From Meiothermus ruber DSM 1279 (GTDB lineage: Bacteria > Deinococcota > Deinococci > Deinococcales > Thermaceae), in the NCBI RefSeq assembly GCF_000024425.1, contig NC_013946.1:2914001-2978000 (forward strand): 64,000 nucleotides of DNA, in the 5' to 3' direction. A program made the translations under genes and the position numbers. This document shows positions 34,416 through 42,927 of the stretch, piece after piece; within the stretch, counting starts at the first letter, position 1; every line of letters begins with the position of its first letter. The notes under the pieces are model-generated. The model did no database searches. It had not been told where the DNA came from and was given only the letters and a program-made list of their open reading frames with translations.

Positions 34416-34658
34416 CTAAGGCCTGAGGCTCAGCAGGTACAAAAGCACCACCAGCCCAAGCTGCAGCCCCACCAGCAAGCCCAGCCAGCGGCCATGCCCC
34501 ACCCATACCGCCACCCAGGCCAGGAACATCAGGGCGATCAGGGCCCACTGGGCCAGGTTCTGTACCCGGTAGCCGAGCGAGAAAAGGTAGGCGGTAAAGT
34601 AGACCAGGAAACCCGTCCAAAAGAGCAGGCCCAGGGTTTGCAGGGCTTTGGTGAGCAT
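34416..34658 (-). CDS. Small three-helix membrane protein
   Basis: Eighty residues, almost entirely hydrophobic, with about three membrane segments (LGLLFWTGFLVYFTAYLF; ALIALMFLAWVAVWVG; LLVGLQLGLVVLLYLL). I recognise no family. It is followed after 19 bp by the 2OG-Fe(II) oxygenase gene on the same strand and is divergent from the aminotransferase gene. Confidence 0.55.
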   Translation of the reverse strand: MLTKALQTLGLLFWTGFLVYFTAYLFSLGYRVQNLAQWALIALMFLAWVAVWVGHGRWLGLLVGLQLGLVVLLYLLSLRP

Positions 34659-34730
34659 GGCGCAATTCTACACGGGGTACACAAGGCCTGTCTGGGGGTT
34701 TAGACTTTAGGAAGCGTCTGGAGGAAGCCT

Positions 34731-36035
34731 ATGACCCAAACCCCATCCAAAAACCAAGCCCTCATCGAGCGGCGGCACAAAATTGTCCCCCGCGGCGTCT
34801 CGCAGGTGCACCCCATCGTGGTGGCCCGCGCCGAGGGCGGCAAAATCTGGGATGTGGACGGCAACGAGTACCTGGACTGGTTTGGCGGCATCGGGGTGCT
34901 GAACGTGGGGCACAACCACCCCAGGGTGGTGGAAGCGGTGGAAAAGCAACTGCGCCGCTACCTGCATACCTGCTTTCCTGGAGCAGCCTACGAGCCCTAC
35001 ATCGAGCTGGCCGAGCGGCTGGCGGCCACCGCGCCCATCTCCGGTGACAAGAAAGCCTTCTTTCTGAATACCGGCGTGGAGGCCACCGAGAACGCCATCA
35101 AGATTGCCCGCTCCTTTACCAACCGGCCCGGCGTGATCGCCTTCCGTGGTAGCTTCCACGGGCGCACCCTGATGGGCATGACCCTGACCGGCAAATCCAA
35201 CCCCTACCGCCAGAACTTTGGCCCCTTCGCCCCCGAGGTCTACCACGCCCCCTACCCCAACGAGTACCACGGGATCGACACCCGCAAAGCCCTGGACGGC
35301 CTGCACGAGGTCTTCGATACCCAGATTCAGCCCGAGCGGGTGGCCGCGGTCATCATCGAGCCGCAGCTGGGCGAAGGCGGTTTTGTACCAGCCCCCAAGC
35401 CCTTCCTCAAGGCCCTGCGGAGCCTGACCCAGAAGCACGGCATCGTCTTCATTGACGACGAAGTACAGACCGGCATCGGCCGTACCGGCAAATTCTGGGC
35501 CATCGAGCACGCCGAGGTGGAGCCCGACCTGATCTGCTTCGCCAAGAGCATCGGCGGCGGGCTGCCCATCGGGGGGGTGCTGGGCAAGGCCGAGATTATG
35601 GACGCACCCGCGGTGGGCGGGCTGGGCAGCACCTTTGGGGGCAACCCCCTGGCCTGCGCCGCCGCGCTGGCCGTGCTGGACATCTTCGAGCAGGAAAACC
35701 TGCTGGAAAAAGCCCAGAAGCTGGGCGAGCTATTGCACGAGGGCTTCCGCAAAATTCAGGCCCGCTTCCCCCAGGCAGTGGGTGATGTGCGCGGCCTGGG
35801 GCCCATGATCGCCATGGAGCTGGTCAAGGATCCCAGCAGCAAGAGCCCCGACCCGCAGCTCACCAACCGGCTGCTCGAGGTCGCCCGCGAAAAGGGCCTG
35901 CTTCTGTTCAAGGCCGGGATGCACGCCAACGTGATCCGCTGCCTGGTGCCCCTGGTGGTGAGTGAGGCCGAGGCCCGCAAGGGCCTGGAGATTCTGGAGG
36001 CCAGCCTCGAGCAGGCCCTGAACGAAGCCAGATAA
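34731..36035 (+). CDS. Class III aminotransferase (4-aminobutyrate type), copy 1
   Basis: A 434-residue PLP enzyme. The fold type I class III signature is complete: GVEATENAIKIARSFTNR, the Asp of FIDDEVQTGIGRTGKFWA that binds the pyridine nitrogen, and the PLP Lys in LICFAKSIGGGLPIGG. It is closest in wording to GabT-like enzymes acting on omega-amino acids (GABA, 5-aminovalerate, polyamine-derived amines). GGAGGAAG precedes ATG 34731. The potABCD polyamine transporter 3 kb downstream and a second class III enzyme at 46852 fit a polyamine/GABA catabolism role. Confidence 0.88.
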   Translation: MTQTPSKNQALIERRHKIVPRGVSQVHPIVVARAEGGKIWDVDGNEYLDWFGGIGVLNVGHNHPRVVEAVEKQLRRYLHTCFPGAAYEPYIELAERLAATAPISGDKKAFFLNTGVEATENAIKIARSFTNRPGVIAFRGSFHGRTLMGMTLTGKSNPYRQNFGPFAPEVYHAPYPNEYHGIDTRKALDGLHEVFDTQIQPERVAAVIIEPQLGEGGFVPAPKPFLKALRSLTQKHGIVFIDDEVQTGIGRTGKFWAIEHAEVEPDLICFAKSIGGGLPIGGVLGKAEIMDAPAVGGLGSTFGGNPLACAAALAVLDIFEQENLLEKAQKLGELLHEGFRKIQARFPQAVGDVRGLGPMIAMELVKDPSSKSPDPQLTNRLLEVAREKGLLLFKAGMHANVIRCLVPLVVSEAEARKGLEILEASLEQALNEAR

Positions 36036-36074
36036 TTCTAGTCGCAGAAACAGGTTATCGCACTCTTCACAGCC

Positions 36075-36098
36075 GTTGCCTCCCGGACGGGAGGCAAC
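36075..36098 (+). terminator. Hairpin downstream of aminotransferase copy 1
   Basis: GTTGCCTCCC pairs with GGGAGGCAAC around a 4-base loop about 40 bp after the stop codon. There is no T tract, so it may end transcription poorly or only protect the 3' end. Confidence 0.5.
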
Positions 36099-36127
36099 TG
36101 TGCTGTGCAGGACTTAGCAATCAAGCT

Positions 36128-36270
36128 GTGATACGCATTTCGGCAGTATCGTTCACTTCGGCAAGCCTAAACGATACTACCGAAATGCTTTTCTACTCCC
36201 TTCGGTCGGCTTGAATCCTTCACCTCTGACTGCGTCCAACGGTGAAGGATTCAAGCGAAAACGGTATGAG
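36128..36270. mobile_element. MITE-like repeat, copy 2
   Basis: A 143-bp element matching 17724-17866 with only a few differences. The left end reads GTGATACGCATTTCG and the right end CGAAAACGGTATGAG, giving a terminal inverted repeat with three central mismatches. The two internal hairpins are the same as in copy 1. It lies in the gap between the aminotransferase gene and the convergent lipoprotein gene at 36306, at the edge of the accessory region. Confidence 0.75.
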
Positions 36271-36305
36271 TGGCTCAATGTTTGTGAAGAGCGCTCTATA
36301 CGGCG

Positions 36306-36869
36306 TCAAGGCCCGAGATCGGGGAAGCCATACTGCAAAACCCGCAGTTTGCTGGGAGCATCGGAGTCTTCCAGAATTACAAACACCCAATCGAAAGAGT
36401 TGCTAGCATACTCCAAAAGGGGAGCATTGCCGCACTGCAACTTGAGGAAAGGAAGCCTATTACTGTTATAACGGGGCATATACGTAAATCGGTAGAAACC
36501 CCTCCACTCTTCTTGCGGCGGCAGCGGGAGGTCGAGAACTTCCTCCCGCAAGGGGCTGGTGGCAGGCCGGTTCATCTGGAACCGAACCGCCGAATAGCCT
36601 CCCTCAACTCTTGGGTCAGGCTCCCATTCAGCAGGAACCTCCTCTTCGTTGTGCTCCCGGTAGTTTCCCGGATTGAACAAAAGGATGCGAGAAAAAAGGT
36701 AACCATTATCCCCCGGCGCCACACGCACCTCGATCTGGATGCCCTCCGGGCACAGGGTCGGGTTTTCCGGAAAGTAGAACAGAACTGGTGCAATTGGTGC
36801 GGGAGCAGGGAATGGACAGCCGGAGAGCAGCGGCAGGAGTACCAGTAGGGCTAATTTGAGCAATCTCAT
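36306..36869 (-). CDS. Hypothetical lipoprotein
   Basis: A 187-residue protein with a basic start (MRLLKLALLVLLPLLSGC) and a lipobox LLSGC, so Cys18 is the likely lipidated residue. A Pro/Ala linker follows (PFPAPAPIAPV), then a globular domain with FYRFTYMPRYNSNRLPFLKL. I recognise no family. It is the last gene in a minus-strand set after the papain-like ORF (9-bp gap), so the three genes 38691 to 36306 look cotranscribed. The G+C is lower than in neighbouring housekeeping genes. Confidence 0.65.
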   Translation of the reverse strand: MRLLKLALLVLLPLLSGCPFPAPAPIAPVLFYFPENPTLCPEGIQIEVRVAPGDNGYLFSRILLFNPGNYREHNEEEVPAEWEPDPRVEGGYSAVRFQMNRPATSPLREEVLDLPLPPQEEWRGFYRFTYMPRYNSNRLPFLKLQCGNAPLLEYASNSFDWVFVILEDSDAPSKLRVLQYGFPDLGP

Positions 36870-36878
36870 ATACTCACC

Positions 36879-38036
36879 TCAGTCACGCGGCCCGTCCCCA
36901 GGAGGTGGGGTTGGGTTATCGCCAGGGTTAGAAGCTGTTGGGTTGTAAAGCCGATAGGCCGCAAAGGACATATCGTAGTAGTCGCTCAGAAAAACAACGT
37001 TGCTGTTATTCCAGTAATCCACATCACCGGTGCGGGCGTGGTATGGGAGGTCGGTTCTATTACTGATATTGACAACGGCATAGTTCGCCGACCAGTCCCA
37101 GTACTCCAGAATTTTGAACTTTTTGGCCAGCGCAAAGTGGCCGTTTCCGAAGCGAACGCCGTTCACAATAAGCGGAATTGAGTTATCGGTCTGATAGCCC
37201 ACAATGGCCGGCATCTCACTGCCCTGAGGTGCGCCAATAGAGGCCTTGAGGATACCATTCACCCCCCAGGTAGCCTGTGACCAGGACACAAAATTCAGAA
37301 TTGGCGGCAGGATTATAGAAAGGCTGAGAAAGTCAATGTCCCGCGACCACACCCCGGTCAGTCGCTCGGGCCAGTTGTTGTCGGCCAGCCAAGCATTTCC
37401 TCCGTTAAGTAGTCCTGAAAAGCTGGTGCTGGTCTGACCTGCAAAGTGCGAGGAGCCCATTTTCTCCGGCAGCCAGGCCGCATATACATCCCGTGTAACT
37501 CCATTGATGTATTTTTCACCCACTCGAATCGGCCAAAAGACCATCTGCATGAATTTTTCTTGCTCGGATTTGGTTGCGGCACTACTTACCGTTACTGTAG
37601 CCCCGTGTGGGGTTAGGTTGTTGTTTGGAAGGCGAATCTCACGGCTGTTCCCAAGTTTGCCCGCGGCCCTGCTCCAGTCCAACAAGCGGGCCACCGACAT
37701 GGCCCCACAGCCCACAAGGTATTGTCCACCCGCATACTGGTCACCCGTGATCAGGCCCCGGGAAACTGGGCTGGGGTAGTCGTAGTCACCCCACACGCCC
37801 GTCCCTTGCTGGCTGGGCGCGGCCAGCGGGTTGCTGTAGTTCTGGTTTGGATTTTCCCGCCAACCAATATACGAACTTATCCACTGGTAGTTTCCGAAGT
37901 CGAGATCCCTAAGTAAATTCAGCTCACCTTCTACGACCCTAACAGTACATGACCATAAAAACCAGCTCACGCATTCGTTTCTGGTTGTGACCTGGCTACT
38001 AACGCCGTCTTTGAAAAACTGGCTACCAATGTGCAT
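36879..38036 (-). CDS. Papain-like (C10/C39-like) cysteine peptidase domain, no signal peptide; possibly split gene
   Basis: A 385-residue ORF from ATG 38036, 7 bases after the stop of the lipoprotein ORF upstream. Two motifs suggest a papain-like fold: VGCGAMSVARLLDW with Cys110 at the head of a helix, and GNGHFALAKKF with His300, followed by YWDWSANYAVVNIS. The order Cys, long insert, His and the GCG-A-LL wording recall C39_2 or C10 (streptopain) peptidases. The C-terminus is Pro/Asp-rich. It has no signal peptide, while the preceding lipoprotein ORF has one and looks like a propeptide; the frame stays open back to 38291, so one gene split by a frameshift is a real possibility. Confidence 0.5.
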   Translation of the reverse strand: MHIGSQFFKDGVSSQVTTRNECVSWFLWSCTVRVVEGELNLLRDLDFGNYQWISSYIGWRENPNQNYSNPLAAPSQQGTGVWGDYDYPSPVSRGLITGDQYAGGQYLVGCGAMSVARLLDWSRAAGKLGNSREIRLPNNNLTPHGATVTVSSAATKSEQEKFMQMVFWPIRVGEKYINGVTRDVYAAWLPEKMGSSHFAGQTSTSFSGLLNGGNAWLADNNWPERLTGVWSRDIDFLSLSIILPPILNFVSWSQATWGVNGILKASIGAPQGSEMPAIVGYQTDNSIPLIVNGVRFGNGHFALAKKFKILEYWDWSANYAVVNISNRTDLPYHARTGDVDYWNNSNVVFLSDYYDMSFAAYRLYNPTASNPGDNPTPPPGDGPRD

Positions 38037-38043
38037 GGCAGGG

Positions 38044-38691
38044 TCATTGGTCGCACTCGAGGTCGTAGGCCAGGGCACGCCGTTGGGTGACTCGTCCAAT
38101 AGTCGCTTCCAGCGTTTCGCCATTTCTCTTTGGAATATCCCCTTGCTCAACGCTGCTGGCAATCGCCGCAAAATTCTTTTTAATTGCGTCGGTTTCACTC
38201 GCGGAGAGGCGGTTTCCTTTAGCGTCCAACCATTCCTGGCCCCTGACCGCATACAGGCCATTCCCGTACTTAACCAACCGGCACTCACCACAGGTTTGAT
38301 GAACAGATTTGAAGACCTCGACTGGAAAAAGGCTGCTATGGAAGGTTCGATTGGTTGCAGCGCCGGTCAAGTAAACCAAACTGTCATTTTTTGCGTTGCT
38401 TACAGATTGCCAAAAGCTGCTGGGGCGCTCACCGTCCACTATCAAATTGGCCCAGAAAGCCGGACGCATAAGCGGATCATGAATAAGGGTAGACACAATC
38501 CATTTGTTCTGAACAGTTTGGGGGGTCAAATTTAGATCGTCTTTCGAAGCATTTACAGCGAGTGCTTGCCCGATGTATGCCGGAACCGCTTCATAGGTCA
38601 AAGTATCCTGTACACAGCTTGCTTGTTGAGACCCACACGCCACCAGCAACAAAACTAGCCCAACGACCAACGACCAAAAGACGAAACACAC
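38044..38691 (-). CDS. Lipoprotein (possible propeptide part of the papain-like protein)
   Basis: A 215-residue ORF from GTG 38691 with the signal FWSLVVGLVLLLVACG, so it is a lipoprotein (Cys in LVAC). The body contains FWQSVSNAKNDSLVYL, CGECRLVKYGNGLY and an SASETDAIKKNFAAIASSVEQG helix; no family is recognised. Its first bases, ribosome site and signal sequence are in a 95-bp block repeated at 44590-44684 before another lipoprotein gene. The stop is 7 bases before the papain-like ORF, whose frame overlaps its end, so they are either coupled genes or one broken gene. Confidence 0.6.
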   Translation of the reverse strand: MCFVFWSLVVGLVLLLVACGSQQASCVQDTLTYEAVPAYIGQALAVNASKDDLNLTPQTVQNKWIVSTLIHDPLMRPAFWANLIVDGERPSSFWQSVSNAKNDSLVYLTGAATNRTFHSSLFPVEVFKSVHQTCGECRLVKYGNGLYAVRGQEWLDAKGNRLSASETDAIKKNFAAIASSVEQGDIPKRNGETLEATIGRVTQRRALAYDLECDQ

Positions 38692-38730
38692 ATGGCTGAA
38701 TGCACCTCCATAGTCCAGGCTACATTTTGG
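38636..38730 (-). repeat. Duplicated lipoprotein leader, copy 1
   Basis: A 95-bp block matching 44590-44684 with nine differences and no gaps. It covers the promoter-proximal leader, a GGAGG ribosome site (38709-38705) and the first codons of the lipoprotein signal. Both copies also encode, in another frame, a 12-codon mini-ORF ending FGRWSLG and a stop (here 38693-38655). Confidence 0.8.
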
Positions 38731-38745
38731 GGTAGCCAGAATCAT

Positions 38746-39012
38746 CGTAGGTTAGTGCTTTGAGTTGAGTCAATAGCAAATATTTTATTTACATTAAGTA
38801 CAAATTTATTGCTCCCTAGTCCAAGCCGTAATGCAGTACTACGGTCATTAGTGCCAGACGCTCTCTGACACTGCTACGACAGCATCCTTTACTCTTCCTG
38901 GGCTTTCCCCAAGGTTGGTGGCTTCTGCCCTCAGATGTCTGGCCTCGGCAACTGCACACATAACCCAAACGGTTCAAAAGCCCAGCCTCTTTTGGTACGC
39001 TATGCGCCAACC
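38746..39012. other. AT-rich divergent spacer before potA
   Basis: A 267-bp stretch between the divergent lipoprotein and potA genes. The left part (38765-38815) is strongly AT-rich. AGTGCCAG (about 38850) and CTGACACT form an 8-base inverted repeat with one mismatch around ACGCTCT. It probably holds both promoters. No ORF is convincing. Confidence 0.4.
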
Positions 39013-40068
39013 ATGACCGCCACCATACGGCCCCCGGCCACGGGGGAGTCCCTTTCCATACAGAACGTGGTCAAAAAATTCGGCGACTTTACCGCGCTGG
39101 GCGGGGTGAGCCTCGAGGTGCCTGCGGGCCAGTTCTTCACCCTTTTGGGGCCCTCGGGCTGCGGCAAAACCACCCTGCTGCGGATTATCGCCGGCCTCGA
39201 GGTGCCCACCGAGGGCCGGGTGGTGCTGATGGGCCAGGATCTCACCCCCCTCCCGGCCAACCGGCGCCCGGTCAACACCGTGTTTCAGAGCTACGCCCTG
39301 TTCCCGCACCTTACCGTGCGGGAAAACATCGCCTTTGGCCTCAAGAGCCGCCGCATGGACAGGCTCGAGGTGGAACGGCGGGTAAGGTACGGGCTGGAGA
39401 TGCTCCAGCTCGAGCCCTTCGCCGAGCGGCTGCCGCACCAGCTCTCGGGGGGGCAGCGTCAGCGGGTGGCCCTGGCCCGGGCCCTGGTCAACGAACCGCA
39501 GGTGCTCCTGCTGGACGAGCCCATGAGTGCCCTCGACGCCAAACTCAGGGCCGAGGTGCAGGTGCAGCTCCGGCGGCTCCAGCAGCAGTTGGGCCTGACC
39601 TTTATCCTGGTCACCCACGACCAGGACGAGGCCATGGCGGTCTCGGATCGCATCGCCCTCATGCGGATGGGCCACCTCGAGCAGGTCGGTACCCCCGACG
39701 AGGTCTACGAGCGGCCCCGCACCCGCTACGCCGCCGAGTTCCTGGGGGCGGCCAACCTGATCCAGGGCAAGCGGCTCCCCATGGGCTTCGAGGCCCCCTT
39801 TGGCAAGCTGGCCCTGGGCCAGACCCCACCCTGGGACGAGGGCTATGTGGCCATCCGGCCCGAACGGGTGCGGCTATCCGAGGTAGAACCCCGGCAGAAC
39901 GGCCTCCGGGTGCGGGTGCGCGAGGCGGTCTACCGCGGGGCTTATCAGGAAGCCTGGCTCGAGCCCTGCGATATCCGGGTGCGCACCGCCCCCCACCCCA
40001 CCCTGCAGGCCGGGCAGGAACTCTGGGCCGAGCTACCTGTAGATGCCTTGGTGGTGCTGGATGAATAG
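39013..40068 (+). CDS. potA: Spermidine/putrescine ABC transporter ATP-binding protein
   Basis: A 351-residue ATPase of the CUT/PotA group: Walker A GPSGCGKTT, Q-loop TVFQSYALFPHLTVREN, signature LSGGQRQRVALARAL, Walker B VLLLDEPMSALD, H-loop LVTHDQDEAMAVSDR, then a C-terminal TOBE domain (YVAIRPERVRLSEVE). It energises uptake through PotBC with PotD as binding protein. ATG 39013 gives a family-like start; the next gene, potB, begins 8 bp before its stop. The upstream spacer is shared with a divergent lipoprotein gene. Confidence 0.93.
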   Translation: MTATIRPPATGESLSIQNVVKKFGDFTALGGVSLEVPAGQFFTLLGPSGCGKTTLLRIIAGLEVPTEGRVVLMGQDLTPLPANRRPVNTVFQSYALFPHLTVRENIAFGLKSRRMDRLEVERRVRYGLEMLQLEPFAERLPHQLSGGQRQRVALARALVNEPQVLLLDEPMSALDAKLRAEVQVQLRRLQQQLGLTFILVTHDQDEAMAVSDRIALMRMGHLEQVGTPDEVYERPRTRYAAEFLGAANLIQGKRLPMGFEAPFGKLALGQTPPWDEGYVAIRPERVRLSEVEPRQNGLRVRVREAVYRGAYQEAWLEPCDIRVRTAPHPTLQAGQELWAELPVDALVVLDE

Positions 40069-40966
40069 GCGCATGGTCTGGTTCGGCGAGCTGACCACCC
40101 CGGCCCAGCTCTACCGCCGGGGGCTGTGGTTCTTGCTGCCCGCCGCCATCTGGATTCTGGGCTTGCTGGTAATTCCGGGCCTCTCGCTGGTGGCCCTCTC
40201 CTTTGCCGAGCGGGGGCCGTACGGCGAGGTGGTCTGGAACTTCAGCCTGGAAAACTACCGCCGCCTTCTGGGCTATGGCATCTTCGGCTGGAGCCCCGAC
40301 ACCATCCTGATTCTGCTGCGAAGCCTCTGGGTGGCCTTGGTGACCACCCTTATCTGCATCGTGCTGGCCTACCCCCTGGCCTTCTTCATTGCCAGCCGCC
40401 CCCCCCGCACCCGCTATCTCTGGCTGGCCCTGGTCATCATCCCCTTCTGGACCAACCTGGTCATCCGCACCTACGCCTGGCAGATGCTCCTGGCCCCCGA
40501 TTTTCCCTTCGCCAAACTGGCCCAGGCCCTGGGCCTGCTGGCCCCCGACAGCGGCCTCTACCCCAGCCCACTGGCGGTTTATATTGGCATGATTACGGCT
40601 TTTTTACCCTTTGTGGTGATGCCGCTCTTCTCCAGCGTGGAGCGGCTGGACTGGAGCCTGGTGGAGGCCGCCCAGGACCTCTACGCCAGCCGCATCCGCA
40701 CCTTCTTCCAGGCCATCTGGCCCCAGACCCTGCCGGGCCTCACGGTGGGCATCATCCTGACCTTTATCCCGGCCATGGGCATGTTCGTGATCCCCGACCT
40801 GCTGGGCGGGGCCAAGTACCTGCTGGTGGGCAACCTGATCCAGCAGCAGTTTTACGCCAGCCGCGACTGGCCCTATGGGGCCGCGGTCAGCCTGGGCCTG
40901 ATGGTCATGACCCTGATTGGGCTGGCCATCTACCGCCGCCGGGGAAAGGACGTGGACCTGGTATGA
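40061..40966 (+). CDS. potB: Spermidine/putrescine ABC transporter permease PotB
   Basis: A 301-residue inner-membrane permease with six helices and the binding-protein-dependent transport (EAA) loop VEAAQDLYASRIRTFFQAIWPQTLPG, which docks on PotA. FWTNLVIRTYAWQMLL is typical of PotB. ATG 40061 overlaps the potA stop by 8 bp. The next gene, potC, follows after a 58-bp gap. Confidence 0.93.
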   Translation: MNRRMVWFGELTTPAQLYRRGLWFLLPAAIWILGLLVIPGLSLVALSFAERGPYGEVVWNFSLENYRRLLGYGIFGWSPDTILILLRSLWVALVTTLICIVLAYPLAFFIASRPPRTRYLWLALVIIPFWTNLVIRTYAWQMLLAPDFPFAKLAQALGLLAPDSGLYPSPLAVYIGMITAFLPFVVMPLFSSVERLDWSLVEAAQDLYASRIRTFFQAIWPQTLPGLTVGIILTFIPAMGMFVIPDLLGGAKYLLVGNLIQQQFYASRDWPYGAAVSLGLMVMTLIGLAIYRRRGKDVDLV

Positions 40967-41024
40967 CCCCGGCGCGCGCCGCACCCCCAAACCGACCTGG
41001 CTTGCAAAGGCACGGGAGGGCTTC

Positions 41025-41810
41025 ATGCGCCTGAACCCCCTCATCAGCAGCGCGGCCCTGGCCACCCTGGCCTTTCTGTACCTGCCCATGCTGGCGGTGG
41101 CGGTGCTCTCGTTTAACAAAACCCGCTACGGCCTGCAGTGGTCGGGCTTTACCTGGGACTGGTATGCGCGGCTCTTCAGCAACCCGGACATCCTCGAGGC
41201 CGCCCGCAACACCTTCGTGCTGGCGCTGGTCTCTACCCTCATCGCCACGGTGCTGGGCACGCTTTTTGCCATCGCCCTGGAGCGCTACCCCTGGCCCCGG
41301 CGCAGCCAGGGCTTCCTGGAGAACCTGCTCTACCTGCCGGTGGTCACCCCCGACATCATCTTCGCGGTGGCCCTGGTGGTGGCCTTTGGGGCCTTCCGGG
41401 CGGTCTCGAGCCTCTTCGAGCCCGGCCTCTTCACCATGGTGCTGGGCCACGTCACCTTCCAGATTGCTTTTGTGGCCCTCACGGTGCGCAGCCGCCTCAA
41501 AAGCCTGGGCCACGAGCTCGACGAGGCCGCCCGCGACCTCTACGCCAGCTACGGCTACTACGTGCGCCGCGTCCTGCTGCCCCTGCTCACCCCTGGCATC
41601 GTGGCCGGGGCCATGCTGGCCTTCACCCTCTCCCTCGACGACTTCGTGATTAGCTTCTTCACCGCCGGCCCCACCTCGCAAACCCTGCCCCTGCTCATCT
41701 ACGCCTCGGTGCGGCGGGGCGTCACCCCCGAGATTCACGCCCTCTCCACCCTGATTTTCCTGGTTACGGTGCTCCTGGTGCTGGCCTCCGAGCGCCTTAC
41801 ACGGCGCTGA
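41025..41810 (+). CDS. potC: Spermidine/putrescine ABC transporter permease PotC
   Basis: A 261-residue permease with six helices, partner of PotB. The EAA loop reads DEAARDLYASYGYYVRRVLLPLLTPG, and SFNKTRYGLQWSGFTWDWYARLF and SLDDFVISFFTAG are PotC hallmarks. GGGAGG lies just before ATG 41025, which decides the start over the in-frame upstream region. potD follows after 35 bp. Confidence 0.93.
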   Translation: MRLNPLISSAALATLAFLYLPMLAVAVLSFNKTRYGLQWSGFTWDWYARLFSNPDILEAARNTFVLALVSTLIATVLGTLFAIALERYPWPRRSQGFLENLLYLPVVTPDIIFAVALVVAFGAFRAVSSLFEPGLFTMVLGHVTFQIAFVALTVRSRLKSLGHELDEAARDLYASYGYYVRRVLLPLLTPGIVAGAMLAFTLSLDDFVISFFTAGPTSQTLPLLIYASVRRGVTPEIHALSTLIFLVTVLLVLASERLTRR

Positions 41811-41845
41811 AAACTACGGTAAACTAGCGCCAACCGGGAGGAAGC

Positions 41846-42871
41846 ATGAAACGCCTGTTTGCCCTCTGCCTGCTGGCTCTGTCCTTGGCCCTAGCCCAGC
41901 CCCGCGAGATGCGGCTTTTTATCTGGTCGGAGTACATGGACCCGGCCATCATCAAAGCTTTTGAGCAAAAGTTCAACCTGCGGGTGCGCATTGACCTCTA
42001 CGAGTCCAACGAGGACATGCTGGCCAAGCTCCAGGCCGGGGGGGTCTCGCAGTACGACGTCATCGTACCGGGCGACTACATCATCCCCACCCTGATCCAG
42101 CTCAAGCTGATCCAGCCTCTCGACAAGAGCAAAATCCCCAACCTGAAAAACCTCGACCCCAAGTTTGCCAACCCGCCCTTCGACCCCGGCAACCGCTACA
42201 GCGCGGCCTACCAGTGGGGCATGTCGGGCATCATGTACCGCAAAGACCGCGTCCCCACCCCCACCAGTTGGGGCGTGATTCTGGGGCCCGGGGCCGATAA
42301 GCCCTTTGTGCTGATGGACTCCATCCGCGAGATGCTGGGGGCGGCGCTGCGCTTCCAGGGCAAGTCCATCAACACCCGGAACCCCGCCGAGGTGCGGGCC
42401 GCCGGCCAGGTGCTTCTCTCTGCCAAGAAAAACCCCCGCTTCCTGGGCTTTGAAGGCGGCGTGGGGGCCAAGAACCGCCTGGTCGCCGGTACGGCCACCT
42501 ACGCGGTGGTCTACAACGGCGACGCCCTCAAGGCCGCCGACGAGAACAAGAACGTGGGCTTTGTGGTGCCCAGGGAAGGGGCCGCGTTATTCCTGGACAA
42601 CATGGCCATCCCCGCCCGTGCCTCCAACCCCGAGGCCGCCCACCAGTTCATCAACTTTATTCTGGACGCCAAAATTGGGGCCCAACTCTCCAACTACAAC
42701 CGCTACGCCACCCCCAACAAGGCCGCCCTGCCCTTCATCAACCCCGCAGACCGCAAGAACCCGGCCATCTACCCCGATGCCGCCACCATGCAGAAGCTCG
42801 AGTTCGTGCTCGACCTGGGCAAAGACACCCGCCTCTACGATGAGGTCTGGACGGCCGTCAAGAGCCGGTGA
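41846..42871 (+). CDS. potD: Spermidine/putrescine-binding periplasmic protein
   Basis: A 341-residue solute-binding protein with a signal peptide (MKRLFALCLLALSLALAQ). LFIWSEYMDPAIIKAFEQKF, YDVIVPGDYIIPTLI and the aromatic YQWGMSGIMYRKD segment line the polyamine site in this family. No lipobox is seen, so it should be free in the periplasm. GGGAGGA precedes ATG 41846. It closes the potABCD operon; a lipoprotein locus lies convergently downstream. Confidence 0.93.
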   Translation: MKRLFALCLLALSLALAQPREMRLFIWSEYMDPAIIKAFEQKFNLRVRIDLYESNEDMLAKLQAGGVSQYDVIVPGDYIIPTLIQLKLIQPLDKSKIPNLKNLDPKFANPPFDPGNRYSAAYQWGMSGIMYRKDRVPTPTSWGVILGPGADKPFVLMDSIREMLGAALRFQGKSINTRNPAEVRAAGQVLLSAKKNPRFLGFEGGVGAKNRLVAGTATYAVVYNGDALKAADENKNVGFVVPREGAALFLDNMAIPARASNPEAAHQFINFILDAKIGAQLSNYNRYATPNKAALPFINPADRKNPAIYPDAATMQKLEFVLDLGKDTRLYDEVWTAVKSR

Positions 42872-42927
42872 AACCCGCTCCCTGACCAAGGGGCTCGCTC
42901 ACCGTTAGACCTGCACCATCGGAGCCC

